From the NCBI RefSeq assembly GCF_014235845.1, contig NZ_JACJUQ010000001.1, forward strand, positions 310,001 to 374,000: a stretch of 64,000 bases of DNA. Reading direction: 5' to 3'. A model generated the notes under the pieces. The model saw only the letters and a list, made by a program, of their open reading frames with translations. It was not told where the DNA came from and did no database searches. The number at the start of each line of letters is the position of its first letter. The stretch's first letter is position 1. Origin of the DNA: Pontivivens nitratireducens. GTDB lineage: Bacteria > Pseudomonadota > Alphaproteobacteria > Rhodobacterales > Rhodobacteraceae. Of this stretch, positions 26,270 through 34,850 are shown piece after piece. A program made the translations under genes and the position numbers.

Positions 26270-27637
26270 ATGTCCCCGACCTGGACCAAAGCCGGATGGC
26301 GTGCGAAACCGCGCATCCAGATGCCCGACTACCTCGATGCGGAGGCGCTGTCCTCCGTCGAGAGCCGCCTTGCATCCTATCCGCCGCTGGTCTTTGCGGG
26401 GGAGGCGCGCGCTCTGCGCAAGCAACTCGCCCAGGTCTCCGAAGGTCGTGCATTTCTGTTGCAGGGGGGCGATTGCGCGGAAAGTTTCGGTGAATTCTCC
26501 GCCGACAACATTCGCGACACGTACCGGGTGCTGCTCCAGATGGCGATGGTCCTGACCTATGGTGCGAAGCTGCCCGTGGTGAAGGTCAGCCGCATGGCGG
26601 GTCAGTTCGCCAAGCCGCGTTCGGCAGGGACGGAGGTAAAGGACGGGGTGGAACTGCCCAGTTATCGTGGTGACATCATCAACGATATCGACTTCACCCC
26701 GGAGGCGCGGATCCCCAACCCGGACCGGATGTTGCAGGCCTATACCCAATCCGCGGCGACGCTGAACCTGCTGCGCGCGTTTTCGCAGGGCGGTTTCGCG
26801 GATATGCACCGGGTGCACGAATGGACGCTGGGGTTCGCGGATGCGGCCGCGACCACGTCATACCGCGATCTTGCCAACCGGATTTCCGAAAGCCTTGCCT
26901 TCATGGAGGCTGCGGGCATCAACTCCGGCAATACGGACACCCTGGGCCGTGTCGATTTCTACACATCGCACGAGGCGCTGTTGCTGGAATACGAGGAAGC
27001 GCTGGCCCGCGTCGATTCCACCACGGGGCAGGTCGTCGCCGGGTCCGGCCACATGATCTGGATCGGCGACCGGACACGACAGCCCGACGGCGCGCATGTC
27101 GAATTCTGCCGTGGTGTCATAAACCCGATCGGCCTGAAATGCGGGCCGTCGCTGCAACCTGATGAGCTGATCGACCTGATCGACCGCTTGAATCCCGGCA
27201 ACGAGGCGGGCCGTCTGACCCTGATCGCACGGTTCGGCGCGGGCAAGGTTGGCGATCATCTGCCCGCACTGATTCGCGCGGTGGAGCGTGAGGGTCGCAA
27301 GGTCGTCTGGTCCTGCGATCCGATGCACGGCAACACGATCAAATCCGATTCCGGCTACAAGACACGCCCGTTCGAGAGCGTTCTTGCCGAGGTTCAGCAG
27401 TTCTTCGAGATCCACAAGGCCGAGGGCACCTATGCCGGCGGCGTGCATTTCGAGATGACCGGTCAGGACGTGACGGAATGCACCGGTGGCGTGCGCGCTG
27501 TAACGGATCAGAACCTGTCTGACCGCTATCACACGGCATGTGACCCGCGTCTGAACGCCAGCCAGGCACTGGAACTGGCGTTCCTCGTGGCGGAGGAACT
27601 GGACAAGGCACCGCTGGCGCATCGCGCCGCCGTCTGA
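26270..27637 (+). CDS. aroG: class II 3-deoxy-7-phosphoheptulonate (DAHP) synthase
   Basis: A 455-residue class II (plant/AroA-II type) DAHP synthase, the first step of the shikimate pathway, condensing phosphoenolpyruvate with erythrose 4-phosphate. Signature blocks are [12 protein letters not shown] (metal Cys), [68 protein letters not shown] and [21 protein letters not shown] 26270 has AGGAG 8 bases upstream; an upstream in-frame start at 26105 lacks conservation-like sequence. This form is usually feedback-sensitive to aromatic amino acids; that is inferred. Symbol usage varies (aroG/aroF/aroA). Confidence 0.94.
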   Translation: MSPTWTKAGWRAKPRIQMPDYLDAEALSSVESRLASYPPLVFAGEARALRKQLAQVSEGRAFLLQGGDCAESFGEFSADNIRDTYRVLLQMAMVLTYGAKLPVVKVSRMAGQFAKPRSAGTEVKDGVELPSYRGDIINDIDFTPEARIPNPDRMLQAYTQSAATLNLLRAFSQGGFADMHRVHEWTLGFADAAATTSYRDLANRISESLAFMEAAGINSGNTDTLGRVDFYTSHEALLLEYEEALARVDSTTGQVVAGSGHMIWIGDRTRQPDGAHVEFCRGVINPIGLKCGPSLQPDELIDLIDRLNPGNEAGRLTLIARFGAGKVGDHLPALIRAVEREGRKVVWSCDPMHGNTIKSDSGYKTRPFESVLAEVQQFFEIHKAEGTYAGGVHFEMTGQDVTECTGGVRAVTDQNLSDRYHTACDPRLNASQALELAFLVAEELDKAPLAHRAAV

Positions 27638-27692
27638 TCCCCTGATCCCGACGTCCAGCCCCACGGGGCTGGACCGTACGGGCGGAGAATAC

Positions 27693-28544
27693 ATGCAGAA
27701 TTTTGCCATACTGACCGCTGCGGCCGGAGTGTCCGACGCGCAGGTTTCTCAGGTCCTGTCCGAACTGGTGCAACCGGGCGATCCGGTGCGCCTTGCCGCA
27801 TCGGCGGTTGAGATCGCCTGCGCTTCGCTGGGCAGCGCTGTTGCGCCGCAGGGATGCGACCTCAACCTCGTCCCCACGCAGGGCCGCCGAAAGAAAATGC
27901 TGATCGCGGACATGGACAGCACGATGATTCCGGTGGAATGCATCGACGAACTTGCCGATTTCGCAGGCGTGAAGGATCGCGTTGCGGATATCACCGAACG
28001 GGCGATGCGCGGCGAGTTGGATTTCGAGGCGGCCCTGAGGGAGCGTGTCGGACTGGTCGCGGGCTTGCCGCGCAGCGCACTCGATGAATGCTACACGCAG
28101 CGCATATGGCTCAATCCCGGTGCGCGGACCCTGGTGCGGACGATGGCGCATCTGGGGGCGCAGACGGCGCTGGTTTCGGGTGGATTCACCTACTTTACCG
28201 CGCGCGTGGCGCAGGCGGCGGGCTTTGCCGTCAATCGGGCCAACACGCTGCTGTTCCACGAAGATCGGCTGACGGGCAAGGTTTCCGACCCGATCCTGGG
28301 CCGGCAGGCGAAGCTCGATTCCCTGCGCGAACTGGCTCAGGCAGGTGGCTTCGGCGCGGGCGACGTTATCGCGGTCGGGGACGGCGCGAACGATCTGGCG
28401 ATGGTCGAGGCGGCAGGGCTGGGCGTGGCGTACAAGGCCAAGCAGGCGCTGCGAGTCGGGGCGGATGCCGTGCTCGATCATTCGGATCTGACCGCACTTC
28501 TCGCGCTGCAGGGCATTCCTCAGGAGGAGTGGGTTCAGGACTGA
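27693..28544 (+). CDS. serB: phosphoserine phosphatase
   Basis: A 283-residue HAD phosphatase that makes L-serine from phosphoserine, the last step of serine synthesis. Motif I is DMDSTMI (nucleophile Asp and acid Asp), motif II Ser is in VSGGFTYF, motif III is a Lys in the GRQAKLDSL area, and motif IV is GDGANDLAM. The first 75 or so residues form an ACT-like N-terminal domain. It lies 55 bases after the DAHP synthase on the same strand, so co-transcription is possible. Confidence 0.93.
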   Translation: MQNFAILTAAAGVSDAQVSQVLSELVQPGDPVRLAASAVEIACASLGSAVAPQGCDLNLVPTQGRRKKMLIADMDSTMIPVECIDELADFAGVKDRVADITERAMRGELDFEAALRERVGLVAGLPRSALDECYTQRIWLNPGARTLVRTMAHLGAQTALVSGGFTYFTARVAQAAGFAVNRANTLLFHEDRLTGKVSDPILGRQAKLDSLRELAQAGGFGAGDVIAVGDGANDLAMVEAAGLGVAYKAKQALRVGADAVLDHSDLTALLALQGIPQEEWVQD

Positions 28545-28553
28545 TCCCGCCCC

Positions 28554-29186
28554 TCAATCGTTGGAACTGACAACGCGCAGATGTGAACGGGTCAAGGGCT
28601 GGCGGGGCGCGCGGGCACTGCCGGACACACTGCGAAGATGCGGGCTGTCGAAGGCGGCCTGCGCCTCCGCGAAACCGGCGGGCGCGGCCGATTTGGGCTT
28701 CTGACGCAGCGTGTGGATGAGCACGGTATCAATGGTGATCGCGATGTCCGTCTCATAGCGGGGGGCGTCGATGACCAGGCATCCCAGTACACGCGTGATT
28801 GCACCCAGATCATCGAAAAGCGGGCGCAACATCATGCTGCCCTGATACTGCGCCGCCTCACCGGACAGGCCGGTCAGATCCATGTCGATACAGGCGGGAT
28901 GGCGAACAACCTCGCTGAACAGATCGTCCGCTCGCATCTGATCCGGGATCGCGAACATCGCGCGGGCAGGCATTCCGCGCGCCTCCATCCCCATCATGTC
29001 ACACAGGCGCGACCCGGCAAGTCGGATGCGCAGCGGTCCATCCTCGACGGTTTCAAGGATGAACATATGCTCCAACGCCGCGCCGAACCGGTTGGGATTC
29101 AGGTCGGACCGGCGGGGTGCCAGCCTGTTGCCGCGCACCTCCTCCCAATATTCCGACAGATCGCCGAGTATGTCCTGCCTGTTCAT
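28554..29186 (-). CDS. PAS-domain protein (PAS_5/DUF1457 type)
   Basis: A protein of about 210 residues with one PAS-like fold in its first 160 residues: LGDLSEYWEEVRGNRLAPRRSDLNP, then LEDGPLRIRLAGSRLCDMMGMEARGMP-like text and RPLFDDLGAITRVLGCLVID. This matches the PAS_5 family found widely in alphaproteobacteria, where it occurs without an output domain. The last 50 residues are basic and low in structure. ATG 29186 follows GGTGAG; a GTG at 29204 is an alternative. It is convergent with serB. The signal sensed is unknown. Confidence 0.78.
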   Translation of the reverse strand: MNRQDILGDLSEYWEEVRGNRLAPRRSDLNPNRFGAALEHMFILETVEDGPLRIRLAGSRLCDMMGMEARGMPARAMFAIPDQMRADDLFSEVVRHPACIDMDLTGLSGEAAQYQGSMMLRPLFDDLGAITRVLGCLVIDAPRYETDIAITIDTVLIHTLRQKPKSAAPAGFAEAQAAFDSPHLRSVSGSARAPRQPLTRSHLRVVSSND

Positions 29187-29407
29187 CTTGCTCACCCTGG
29201 CCACGCCATTCGCCCATGGTTACGCGGACGTTAAGAGAATGATAGCATTTGAGTAGCATTTTAAACGATCTTTCCGCCTAAAAGGTTAACAGCCGGTGAA
29301 CGGCGGCGCGAGATGCCGTCCATGACACGGTTCATAGGGATAGACGGAATGATCTGGGCTGGGGCGTCTGCGTGAATGCCCGGGGCGCAATCAGTCAGAC
29401 AGGCTGA

Positions 29408-29503
29408 CCGCGAAATTCGGCTCACGCGGCGTTAACCGGTGTCGAAATCGATATGAAAGTGGTAATCGACCAGATGCGAGAACAAGTCCAGAATGTCGAG
29501 TGA
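29408..29503 (+). pseudogene. yicC: yicC 3' remnant upstream of gmk
   Basis: Thirty-one codons ending in TGA at 29501-29503, preceded in frame by a TGA at 29405. The text AALTGVEIDMKVVIDQMREQ followed by VQNVE matches the C-terminal end of YicC (endoribonuclease-like stress protein), which normally ends in IDQMREQVQNVE and lies just before gmk. The other 250 or more codons are missing, and the 220 bases before it show no YicC coding. The stop overlaps the gmk ribosome site (GTGAGG), which may explain why only this tail was kept. Confidence 0.78.
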
Positions 29504-29510
29504 GGCCGCT

Positions 29511-30170
29511 ATGACCCCCGAACGCCCCGAGATCAGCCGTCGTGGAATGCTGGTCATCCTGTCCTCGCCTTCGGGTGCGGGAAAATCCACGCTGTCGCGC
29601 CGCCTGCTGGCCGATGATCCGCAGATCTCATTCTCCGTTTCCGCGACCACCCGTCCGCCGCGCGCGGGGGAGGTCGAGGGACGTGAATATTTCTTTCGTG
29701 AACGTCCCGAGTTCGAACGCATGGTCGCCGAGGGGGAGATGCTGGAACATGCGGAGGTCTTCGGAAACCTCTACGGCACACCCATCGGGCCGGTTCGCAG
29801 ATCCTGTGCACAGGGTTCGGACGTTCTGTTCGACGTCGATTGGCAGGGGGGGCAACAGATCCGCAACTCCGAAATGGGGCGCGATGCGATTTCCATCTTC
29901 ATCCTTCCCCCCTCCATCGAGGAGTTGGAGCGTCGTCTGCATGCGCGCGCTCAGGATGCAACGGACGTGATCGAGCGCCGGATGCGCGAAGCCCGGCGTG
30001 AGATGAGCCATTGGGCTGAATATCGCTACATCCTGATCAACGACGATCTGGAAATCTGTTATTCCGAACTGCGTGCGATCCTGACGGCGGAACGGCTGCG
30101 TCGCGACCGCAGACCTGATATTGCACGTCGTGCCCGCATCATGTCGGGCGAAATAAAGGAGATTGCATGA
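29511..30170 (+). CDS. gmk: guanylate kinase
   Basis: A 219-residue enzyme that phosphorylates GMP to GDP. P-loop [11 protein letters not shown], the GMP-binding [17 protein letters not shown] segment and [13 protein letters not shown] are all clear, as is the LID with [30 protein letters not shown] 29511 is preferred: GAGG lies 5 bases upstream, inside the stop region of the yicC remnant; an in-frame ATG at 29493 lies inside the remnant and has no site. The stop overlaps the next gene by 4 bases. Confidence 0.95.
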   Translation: MTPERPEISRRGMLVILSSPSGAGKSTLSRRLLADDPQISFSVSATTRPPRAGEVEGREYFFRERPEFERMVAEGEMLEHAEVFGNLYGTPIGPVRRSCAQGSDVLFDVDWQGGQQIRNSEMGRDAISIFILPPSIEELERRLHARAQDATDVIERRMREARREMSHWAEYRYILINDDLEICYSELRAILTAERLRRDRRPDIARRARIMSGEIKEIA

Positions 30171-30694
30171 TGCCGCTTTATACCCTTGGCGAATTGACGC
30201 CGGACTGCGACGCGGATGTCTGGATCGCTCCCGGAGCGCACGTGATCGGGGCTGTCCACCTCTCGGCCGGGGTAGGAATCTGGTTCAACTGTACCTTGCG
30301 CGGTGACAACGAATTGCTCAGCATCGGGGCGAATTCCAATGTGCAGGAAAACTGTGTCTTTCATACCGACCCCGGCTATCCGCTGACCATTGGCGCGGGC
30401 TGCACCATCGGGCACAAGGCGATGCTGCATGGCTGCACCATTGGCGACAACTCCCTCATCGGGATGGGCGCGACTGTCCTGAACGGGGCCACGATCGGGC
30501 GCAATTGCCTGATCGGAGCAGGCGCCTTGATTACCGAGGGAAAGGTGATCCCCGACAATTCGCTGGTGATGGGTGCGCCGGGCAAGGTCGTGCGACAGAT
30601 CGACGATGCGGGCGTCAGAATGCTTGAATCCTCGGCCCGGCGTTATGTCGAGAACATGCAGCGGTTCCGGGACGGATTGCGCGTCGTTTCCTGA
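30167..30694 (+). CDS. gamma carbonic anhydrase-family protein
   Basis: A 175-residue left-handed beta-helix (hexapeptide repeat) protein. The three metal-binding His are visible in NCVFH and [10 protein letters not shown], and the start of the repeats includes [12 protein letters not shown]. The members closest in length are YrdA/PaaY-type. Many lack carbonic anhydrase activity, so the reaction is uncertain. Its ATG overlaps the gmk stop (ATGA). Confidence 0.88.
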   Translation: MMPLYTLGELTPDCDADVWIAPGAHVIGAVHLSAGVGIWFNCTLRGDNELLSIGANSNVQENCVFHTDPGYPLTIGAGCTIGHKAMLHGCTIGDNSLIGMGATVLNGATIGRNCLIGAGALITEGKVIPDNSLVMGAPGKVVRQIDDAGVRMLESSARRYVENMQRFRDGLRVVS

Positions 30695-30716
30695 GGGGCG
30701 CGACCGGGGCTGCGGG

Positions 30717-31370
30717 TCAGCCCAGAACCCGCTTGATCCACCGCTGACCTTCGCCCCAGTCCAGCGCCAGGGTTTCTGCCGCATCCGTCCGGGGAAGGGC
30801 AGGGGCGGCGTAATCGCATCCGATCAGCTGCATGCGGCGCACATGCGGTGCCTCCTTCGCGGCACTCTCGATCTGGGCGGCGCTGTCGTCGATGAACAGG
30901 ACCGGGCCATCGACCCGCGTGGCCAGTTCGGCCAAGGCGAAGCCCTTGCCGCCGGTGTTGGTGACGACCGGGTAGGGAATGCCATGCCCGCCGAGATTCG
31001 CGATGCGTCCGTCGCGCGCGGCATGGGGCAGGTTGGTCAGTACGACGATCTGCGCGCTGAGACTTGCCTCCTTCAGACTGGATGCGGCCCAATCTATGGC
31101 GATCTGGTTGTGAACTTCCGCCTGAAAGAAGGCGTCAATCAGGCCCAGGCCGGTCGCCATGTCGGCAATCGAGCCGTCTTCGATATGGGTCAGCGCCTGA
31201 TCCAGACGGCCTGCCCCAGGATTCAGCCGCCAGGATTTTTCGGCACTGAAATCGCGAAAGTGCCGCATGAAGTAAACGAGAACCTCATCCGCATCGACTG
31301 CGATCAGGGGCGAGTCGGGCACCAGATCCAGCATTTCGATCTGTGCGCGGGTAATGTCGGTCAGTGCCAT
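30717..31370 (-). CDS. HAD-family hydrolase-like protein
   Basis: A 217-residue HAD-like protein. Motif I reads IAVDADEVLVYF (Asp-Ala-Asp), motif II is VVLTNLPH (Thr), a Lys in TGGKGFAL can serve as motif III, and motif IV is FIDDSAAQIESA. It lacks the usual cap-1 size and is not an obvious known phosphatase. ATG 31370 lies 1 base after the DUF3572 stop, so the two are one transcript; the substrate is unknown. An in-frame start at 31397 is inside the neighbour. Confidence 0.78.
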   Translation of the reverse strand: MALTDITRAQIEMLDLVPDSPLIAVDADEVLVYFMRHFRDFSAEKSWRLNPGAGRLDQALTHIEDGSIADMATGLGLIDAFFQAEVHNQIAIDWAASSLKEASLSAQIVVLTNLPHAARDGRIANLGGHGIPYPVVTNTGGKGFALAELATRVDGPVLFIDDSAAQIESAAKEAPHVRRMQLIGCDYAAPALPRTDAAETLALDWGEGQRWIKRVLG

Positions 31371-31371
31371 A

Positions 31372-31650
31372 TCAGGTCCAGTTCGGCAAATCGCCACCGG
31401 GAAGCAGCAATCGCGCCCGTTGCGGTGCGTCGTAGGGGGTGTTCGTGCGGTCGCAAAATTCGATCAGGGCCTGCTCATCCTGCAACAGAAAATCGATGAG
31501 AAAGCCCAGGAACTGCGGATCATTCGCCCGATGGCGAAGATCGCCTACCTCCGCCCCGGTCATGCCCAGAAACGACATGAGTCTTTCATCATCACCTGCC
31601 AGCCAGCCCAGAACTTGCGCCGCCAGGGCCTCCGCTGATGTTTTGTTCAT
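31372..31650 (-). CDS. DUF3572 protein
   Basis: A 92-residue, all-helical protein of DUF3572, found almost only in alphaproteobacteria, where it commonly sits beside divK and pleD. Conserved text is ALAAQVLGWLAGDDERLMSFLGMTG and DPQFLGFLIDFLLQDEQALIEFC. The function is unknown. It is divergent from pleD across 237 bases; no divK is present between them. Confidence 0.82.
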   Translation of the reverse strand: MNKTSAEALAAQVLGWLAGDDERLMSFLGMTGAEVGDLRHRANDPQFLGFLIDFLLQDEQALIEFCDRTNTPYDAPQRARLLLPGGDLPNWT

Positions 31651-31887
31651 ACTTTTCCCCTAGGCAATACTGACGTCATACAGGTCGCTCTCATGCTTGC
31701 CCATCACTTTTCTGAAATCCCTTTTGGAGGACATTCCCACGACATAATTGGCAGTTTTATGAGAATTTCACATGTTTCGTAAGGTTTGGTCGGGTTGTTC
31801 AGCTAGCTTACGGGCCACTCATAACGTATGGTCTGCCGGTTTGTGGGCGCTATCAGGTGGTGGTGTAGTTGGGGTCGTGAGGGGCTA

Positions 31888-33273
31888 ATGTCAGGACGCA
31901 TCCTTCTGGTAGATGACATAGCCGCCAATCGCGTGATGATCCGCGCAAAACTTGCGTCGGCTTATTACGATGTTCTTGTAGCCGAAACGGCCGAGGATGT
32001 GCATCGCCTTGTTCGCGCAGAGCAGCCATCGGTTGTTCTGATAAATGTCACCATGCCGACCCTGGATGCGTTCGGGCTGTGCCACGATCTGAAATCCAGC
32101 TGGGAAACGGCATTGACCCCGATCGTGATGATGACCTCCGTCGATGATGCCGAGGACAGGTTGCGCGCTCTGGAGGTCGGGGCGGACGATTTTCTGGTCA
32201 AGCCGATTCACGATCTGGCCTTGTTCGCACGGGTTCGCAATCTGATGCGAATGAAGTTTGTCACGGACGAGTTGCAGTTGCGGGCAGAAACGACACGCGA
32301 ACTGGGCCTGGATTCCGCCCCGGCGGGCATCGACGACATCGTTCTGACGCCGGCACATTCCGTGTTGATCGCGGCCCCGGATCATTTGAGCGGTGCCGCA
32401 TGGGTCAAGGCGATACGGGACAAGCTGGCGGTACAGGTCGATTTCGTCACAAACGAGGCAGACATGGCCAATCGTATCGCGGCGGATGTGCCCGATGCGT
32501 TCGTCGTGCATCAGACCCTTGCGGATTCCGGGGACGGCTTGCGCCTGATCTCGACGATTGCGCGGCGGCAGCCGACACGTCATTCTGCCTTGCTGTTCCT
32601 AGTGTCTGACAATGATATGTCCACGGCGGCGAAGGCCTTGGATCTGGGCGCGTGGGATTACGTGATGCCGCCGCATGACCTTACAGAACTGGCGGTCAGG
32701 CTGCGATCCCAACTGCGACGCAAGCTCTACTCGGACATGCTGCGCACCAATCTGCGTGACGGGTTGAGGTTGGCCGCGATCGACCCTTTGACCGGTTTGT
32801 ACAACCGCCGGTATGCCGATCATCATCTGGTCAACATGCTGACGCAGGCCCGGTCGGAGGGCAGCGATCTGGCTCTTCTGATCTTTGATCTCGACCGTTT
32901 CAAATCTGTAAACGACAGCTATGGCCACGATGCGGGGGATGAGGTTCTGCGACAGGTCGCGCGCCGCCTGCAGGAAACTGTCAGGGGTGTGGATGTCGTC
33001 GTGCGGCTGGGGGGGGAGGAGTTTTGCGTGGCTCTACCCGGTACGAGCCGCAAGGGGGCCTTGCAAGTGGCCGAACGTATTCGTCGCGCCATCGCGGATC
33101 AGAAATTCGAGATCGGAACGCGTGATCCCATCGTTTGTACGGCCAGTTTCGGCGTGGCCGTCTCGATCGCGGGTGCGGACAACGTGCAGCAACTTCTGAC
33201 CGCTGCGGACCGTGCATTGTACAAGGCGAAGGCCGGCGGGCGCGACAGGATCGCGACAGCCTGGGACGACTGA
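31888..33273 (+). CDS. pleD: PleD-like two-receiver diguanylate cyclase, REC1 phosphoacceptor replaced
   Basis: A 461-residue protein with the PleD architecture REC-REC-GGDEF (about 1-120, 150-290, 300-460), a diguanylate cyclase that makes cyclic di-GMP. The active loop is RLGGEEFCVALPG and an inhibitory I-site RxxD is present as RGVD five residues before it. The acidic pair of REC1 (LLVDDIAAN, D9-D10) is intact, but the phosphorylated Asp is Asn53 in VVLINVTMP. The second receiver is degenerate, as in Caulobacter PleD. ATG 31888 follows GAGGGG. With an Asn acceptor the usual phosphorylation switch should not work; the cyclase may be constitutive or differently controlled. Confidence 0.9.
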   Translation: MSGRILLVDDIAANRVMIRAKLASAYYDVLVAETAEDVHRLVRAEQPSVVLINVTMPTLDAFGLCHDLKSSWETALTPIVMMTSVDDAEDRLRALEVGADDFLVKPIHDLALFARVRNLMRMKFVTDELQLRAETTRELGLDSAPAGIDDIVLTPAHSVLIAAPDHLSGAAWVKAIRDKLAVQVDFVTNEADMANRIAADVPDAFVVHQTLADSGDGLRLISTIARRQPTRHSALLFLVSDNDMSTAAKALDLGAWDYVMPPHDLTELAVRLRSQLRRKLYSDMLRTNLRDGLRLAAIDPLTGLYNRRYADHHLVNMLTQARSEGSDLALLIFDLDRFKSVNDSYGHDAGDEVLRQVARRLQETVRGVDVVVRLGGEEFCVALPGTSRKGALQVAERIRRAIADQKFEIGTRDPIVCTASFGVAVSIAGADNVQQLLTAADRALYKAKAGGRDRIATAWDD

Positions 33274-33786
33274 TCAGTCGCGGGGCGCCCTGTCAGCCGG
33301 CCGGCTTTCACCTGAAGGGGTGTTGTCGGAGCGGGCGCGCGCCCCGGACTGACGCATCCTTTCCAGAAAGGCGATGCGATTGTCCTGCGGCATCGTTTCG
33401 AGTGTATCGAGCAGGACATCCACCGCGGCCAGTCTGAGGCGTTCACCGTCATCGGCGCGGCTGGCGAAGATCGTTTCGATCGTCTGGCGGTCCATGGGTT
33501 GCGCGCGGATCGCAGATGCGAACAACTGCTCGCTGCGCAACCGCTCGACACGGTCGCCCCGCTCGTTCGGCATTGCCTCGCGCAGCGCATCGCGCACCCG
33601 ATCACGGTCCGTTTTCGGCAAGGCGGAAATCGCAGCCCTCAAATCCGGTGTCACACGCAATCTGACAGGATGCCCCTCATCGCGCAGCATCGCACCGGCG
33701 AGGGTTCCCGCTACGATGAGGTTGATGCCGAGCGATATGACGAGTGCGATGGTAATCCCCCGACGCTTGCGTCCTTCTACGGTCAT
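33274..33786 (-). CDS. periplasmic heavy-metal sensor-like (CnrX-like) protein
   Basis: A 170-residue protein with one transmembrane helix (about 10-32) and a helical periplasmic part (LRAAISALPKTDRDRVRDALREAM, IETIFASRADDGERLRLAAVDVLLDTLETM) typical of the CnrX/heavy-metal resistance fold. In CnrX metal is held by several His and a Met. This one has a single His (DEGHP), right after the membrane helix, so metal sensing in the CnrX way is unlikely. Its start overlaps the stop of the anti-sigma-like gene (4 bases), so it belongs to the ECF sigma operon. Confidence 0.72.
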   Translation of the reverse strand: MTVEGRKRRGITIALVISLGINLIVAGTLAGAMLRDEGHPVRLRVTPDLRAAISALPKTDRDRVRDALREAMPNERGDRVERLRSEQLFASAIRAQPMDRQTIETIFASRADDGERLRLAAVDVLLDTLETMPQDNRIAFLERMRQSGARARSDNTPSGESRPADRAPRD

Positions 33787-34202
33787 GCCCCGTCCTCCGT
33801 GCTGAGATAGTATACGTCTTCATCGAACACGCCGCTGTCCAACGTGACGATGCCTTGCCCTTGGATCAATTCCAGACCGGCCAGCAGTGGCAGATCGCCC
33901 AGCCCGGCATAGCCGATCAGAACCCCTCCCAGTGCGCATGTCGTCAGAGAGGCGACGCCCGGCATTCCCCCGGGCACCAGGTCAGCAATGCCCCGGCGAA
34001 GCCTGTGCCACATAGAGGCGCGAGGTGTTGGTGCGGGGGTCGTGACCACAGTCAGATCCGCAGCATCGCCCAGAATGCGCGCCATCAGGTCAGCATCGGG
34101 GACAGGTTTGGCCGCGCGTGCCGCCATGAACAGATCATCGAGCACGGGTTCCATCGATTGGGGGTTCATCCGGGTCGGGTCCACAGGGGGATGGTCGGTC
34201 AT
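33783..34202 (-). CDS. putative membrane anti-sigma-like protein
   Basis: A 139-residue protein with a soluble N-terminus (LDDLFMAARAAKPVPDADLMARIL), one transmembrane helix (about 82-100, GVASLTTCALGGVLIGYAG) and a short acidic outer tail (FDEDVYYLSTEDGA). Position and topology match CnrY-like single-pass anti-sigma proteins: its ATG overlaps the sigma factor stop (ATGA) and it precedes the CnrX-like gene. I do not see a recognised anti-sigma domain, so the role is inferred from context only. Confidence 0.62.
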   Translation of the reverse strand: MTDHPPVDPTRMNPQSMEPVLDDLFMAARAAKPVPDADLMARILGDAADLTVVTTPAPTPRASMWHRLRRGIADLVPGGMPGVASLTTCALGGVLIGYAGLGDLPLLAGLELIQGQGIVTLDSGVFDEDVYYLSTEDGA

Positions 34203-34774
34203 GTCACAGGCTCCAGATCTTCGCGATGTCGTGCCAGCAGGGTCGTCAGAGTTCGGCGGCCGCGTGACAGCAGGCTTTCCACGGCATCGACGCTGGTTCC
34301 CAATATGGTCGCGATATCGGGGTTCGAAAGCTCCTCGATATGCCGCAATGTGATGGCGAGGCGCTGCCTCTCCGGCAATTGCCCGATGGCGTCGTGCAAC
34401 AGTCGGACACGGTCGTCCGCTTCCATTTGCTGAGGGGCCGTCAGCGCCGTGTCCGCAGGTTCGTTCACCTCGTCCAATGGATCGGTGCCGCCGCGACGGG
34501 CACGCAACCGGTCTATGCACAGGTTCGAGACGACGCGATACAGCCAGGTGCTGAGCTTCGCGCGATCCGCCTGCCAATCGGGGGCAATCCTGAACATTCT
34601 GATCATCGCCTCCTGCGTGATATCCTGTGCTTCGACCGCGTCGCCCAGCATCCTCGTCGCGACAGACAGGGCGCGGGGGGCGTGGCGGGCGGCCAGCAGA
34701 CGCGCCGCCGACTGATCGCCCTGCGCGAAGCGTGCCAGCAGGGCCGCGTCAGTATCGTGCGCATCTTCGGGCAT
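34199..34774 (-). CDS. ECF-type RNA polymerase sigma factor
   Basis: A 191-residue sigma factor with region 2 (LSVATRMLGDAVEAQDITQEAMIRMF, then TWLYRVVSNLCIDRLRARR) and region 4 (LPERQRLAITLRHIEELSNPDIATILGTSVDAVESLLSRGRRTL). No region 3, so extracytoplasmic-function type. ATG 34774 (MPEDAHD) is chosen; longer in-frame text upstream runs into the EF-hand gene in another frame and is not sigma-like. It is followed by overlapping genes for a single-pass membrane protein and a CnrX-like protein, an arrangement seen in envelope or metal stress systems. No target genes are in the window. Confidence 0.9.
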   Translation of the reverse strand: MPEDAHDTDAALLARFAQGDQSAARLLAARHAPRALSVATRMLGDAVEAQDITQEAMIRMFRIAPDWQADRAKLSTWLYRVVSNLCIDRLRARRGGTDPLDEVNEPADTALTAPQQMEADDRVRLLHDAIGQLPERQRLAITLRHIEELSNPDIATILGTSVDAVESLLSRGRRTLTTLLARHREDLEPVT

Positions 34775-34850
34775 GGGCGTTTGGGGCACTTTCAGGTTAG
34801 CTCCGGCCCGCAGCGTTCCAGCCGCGGACCGGAAAGTCCAGCCGAAGGGC

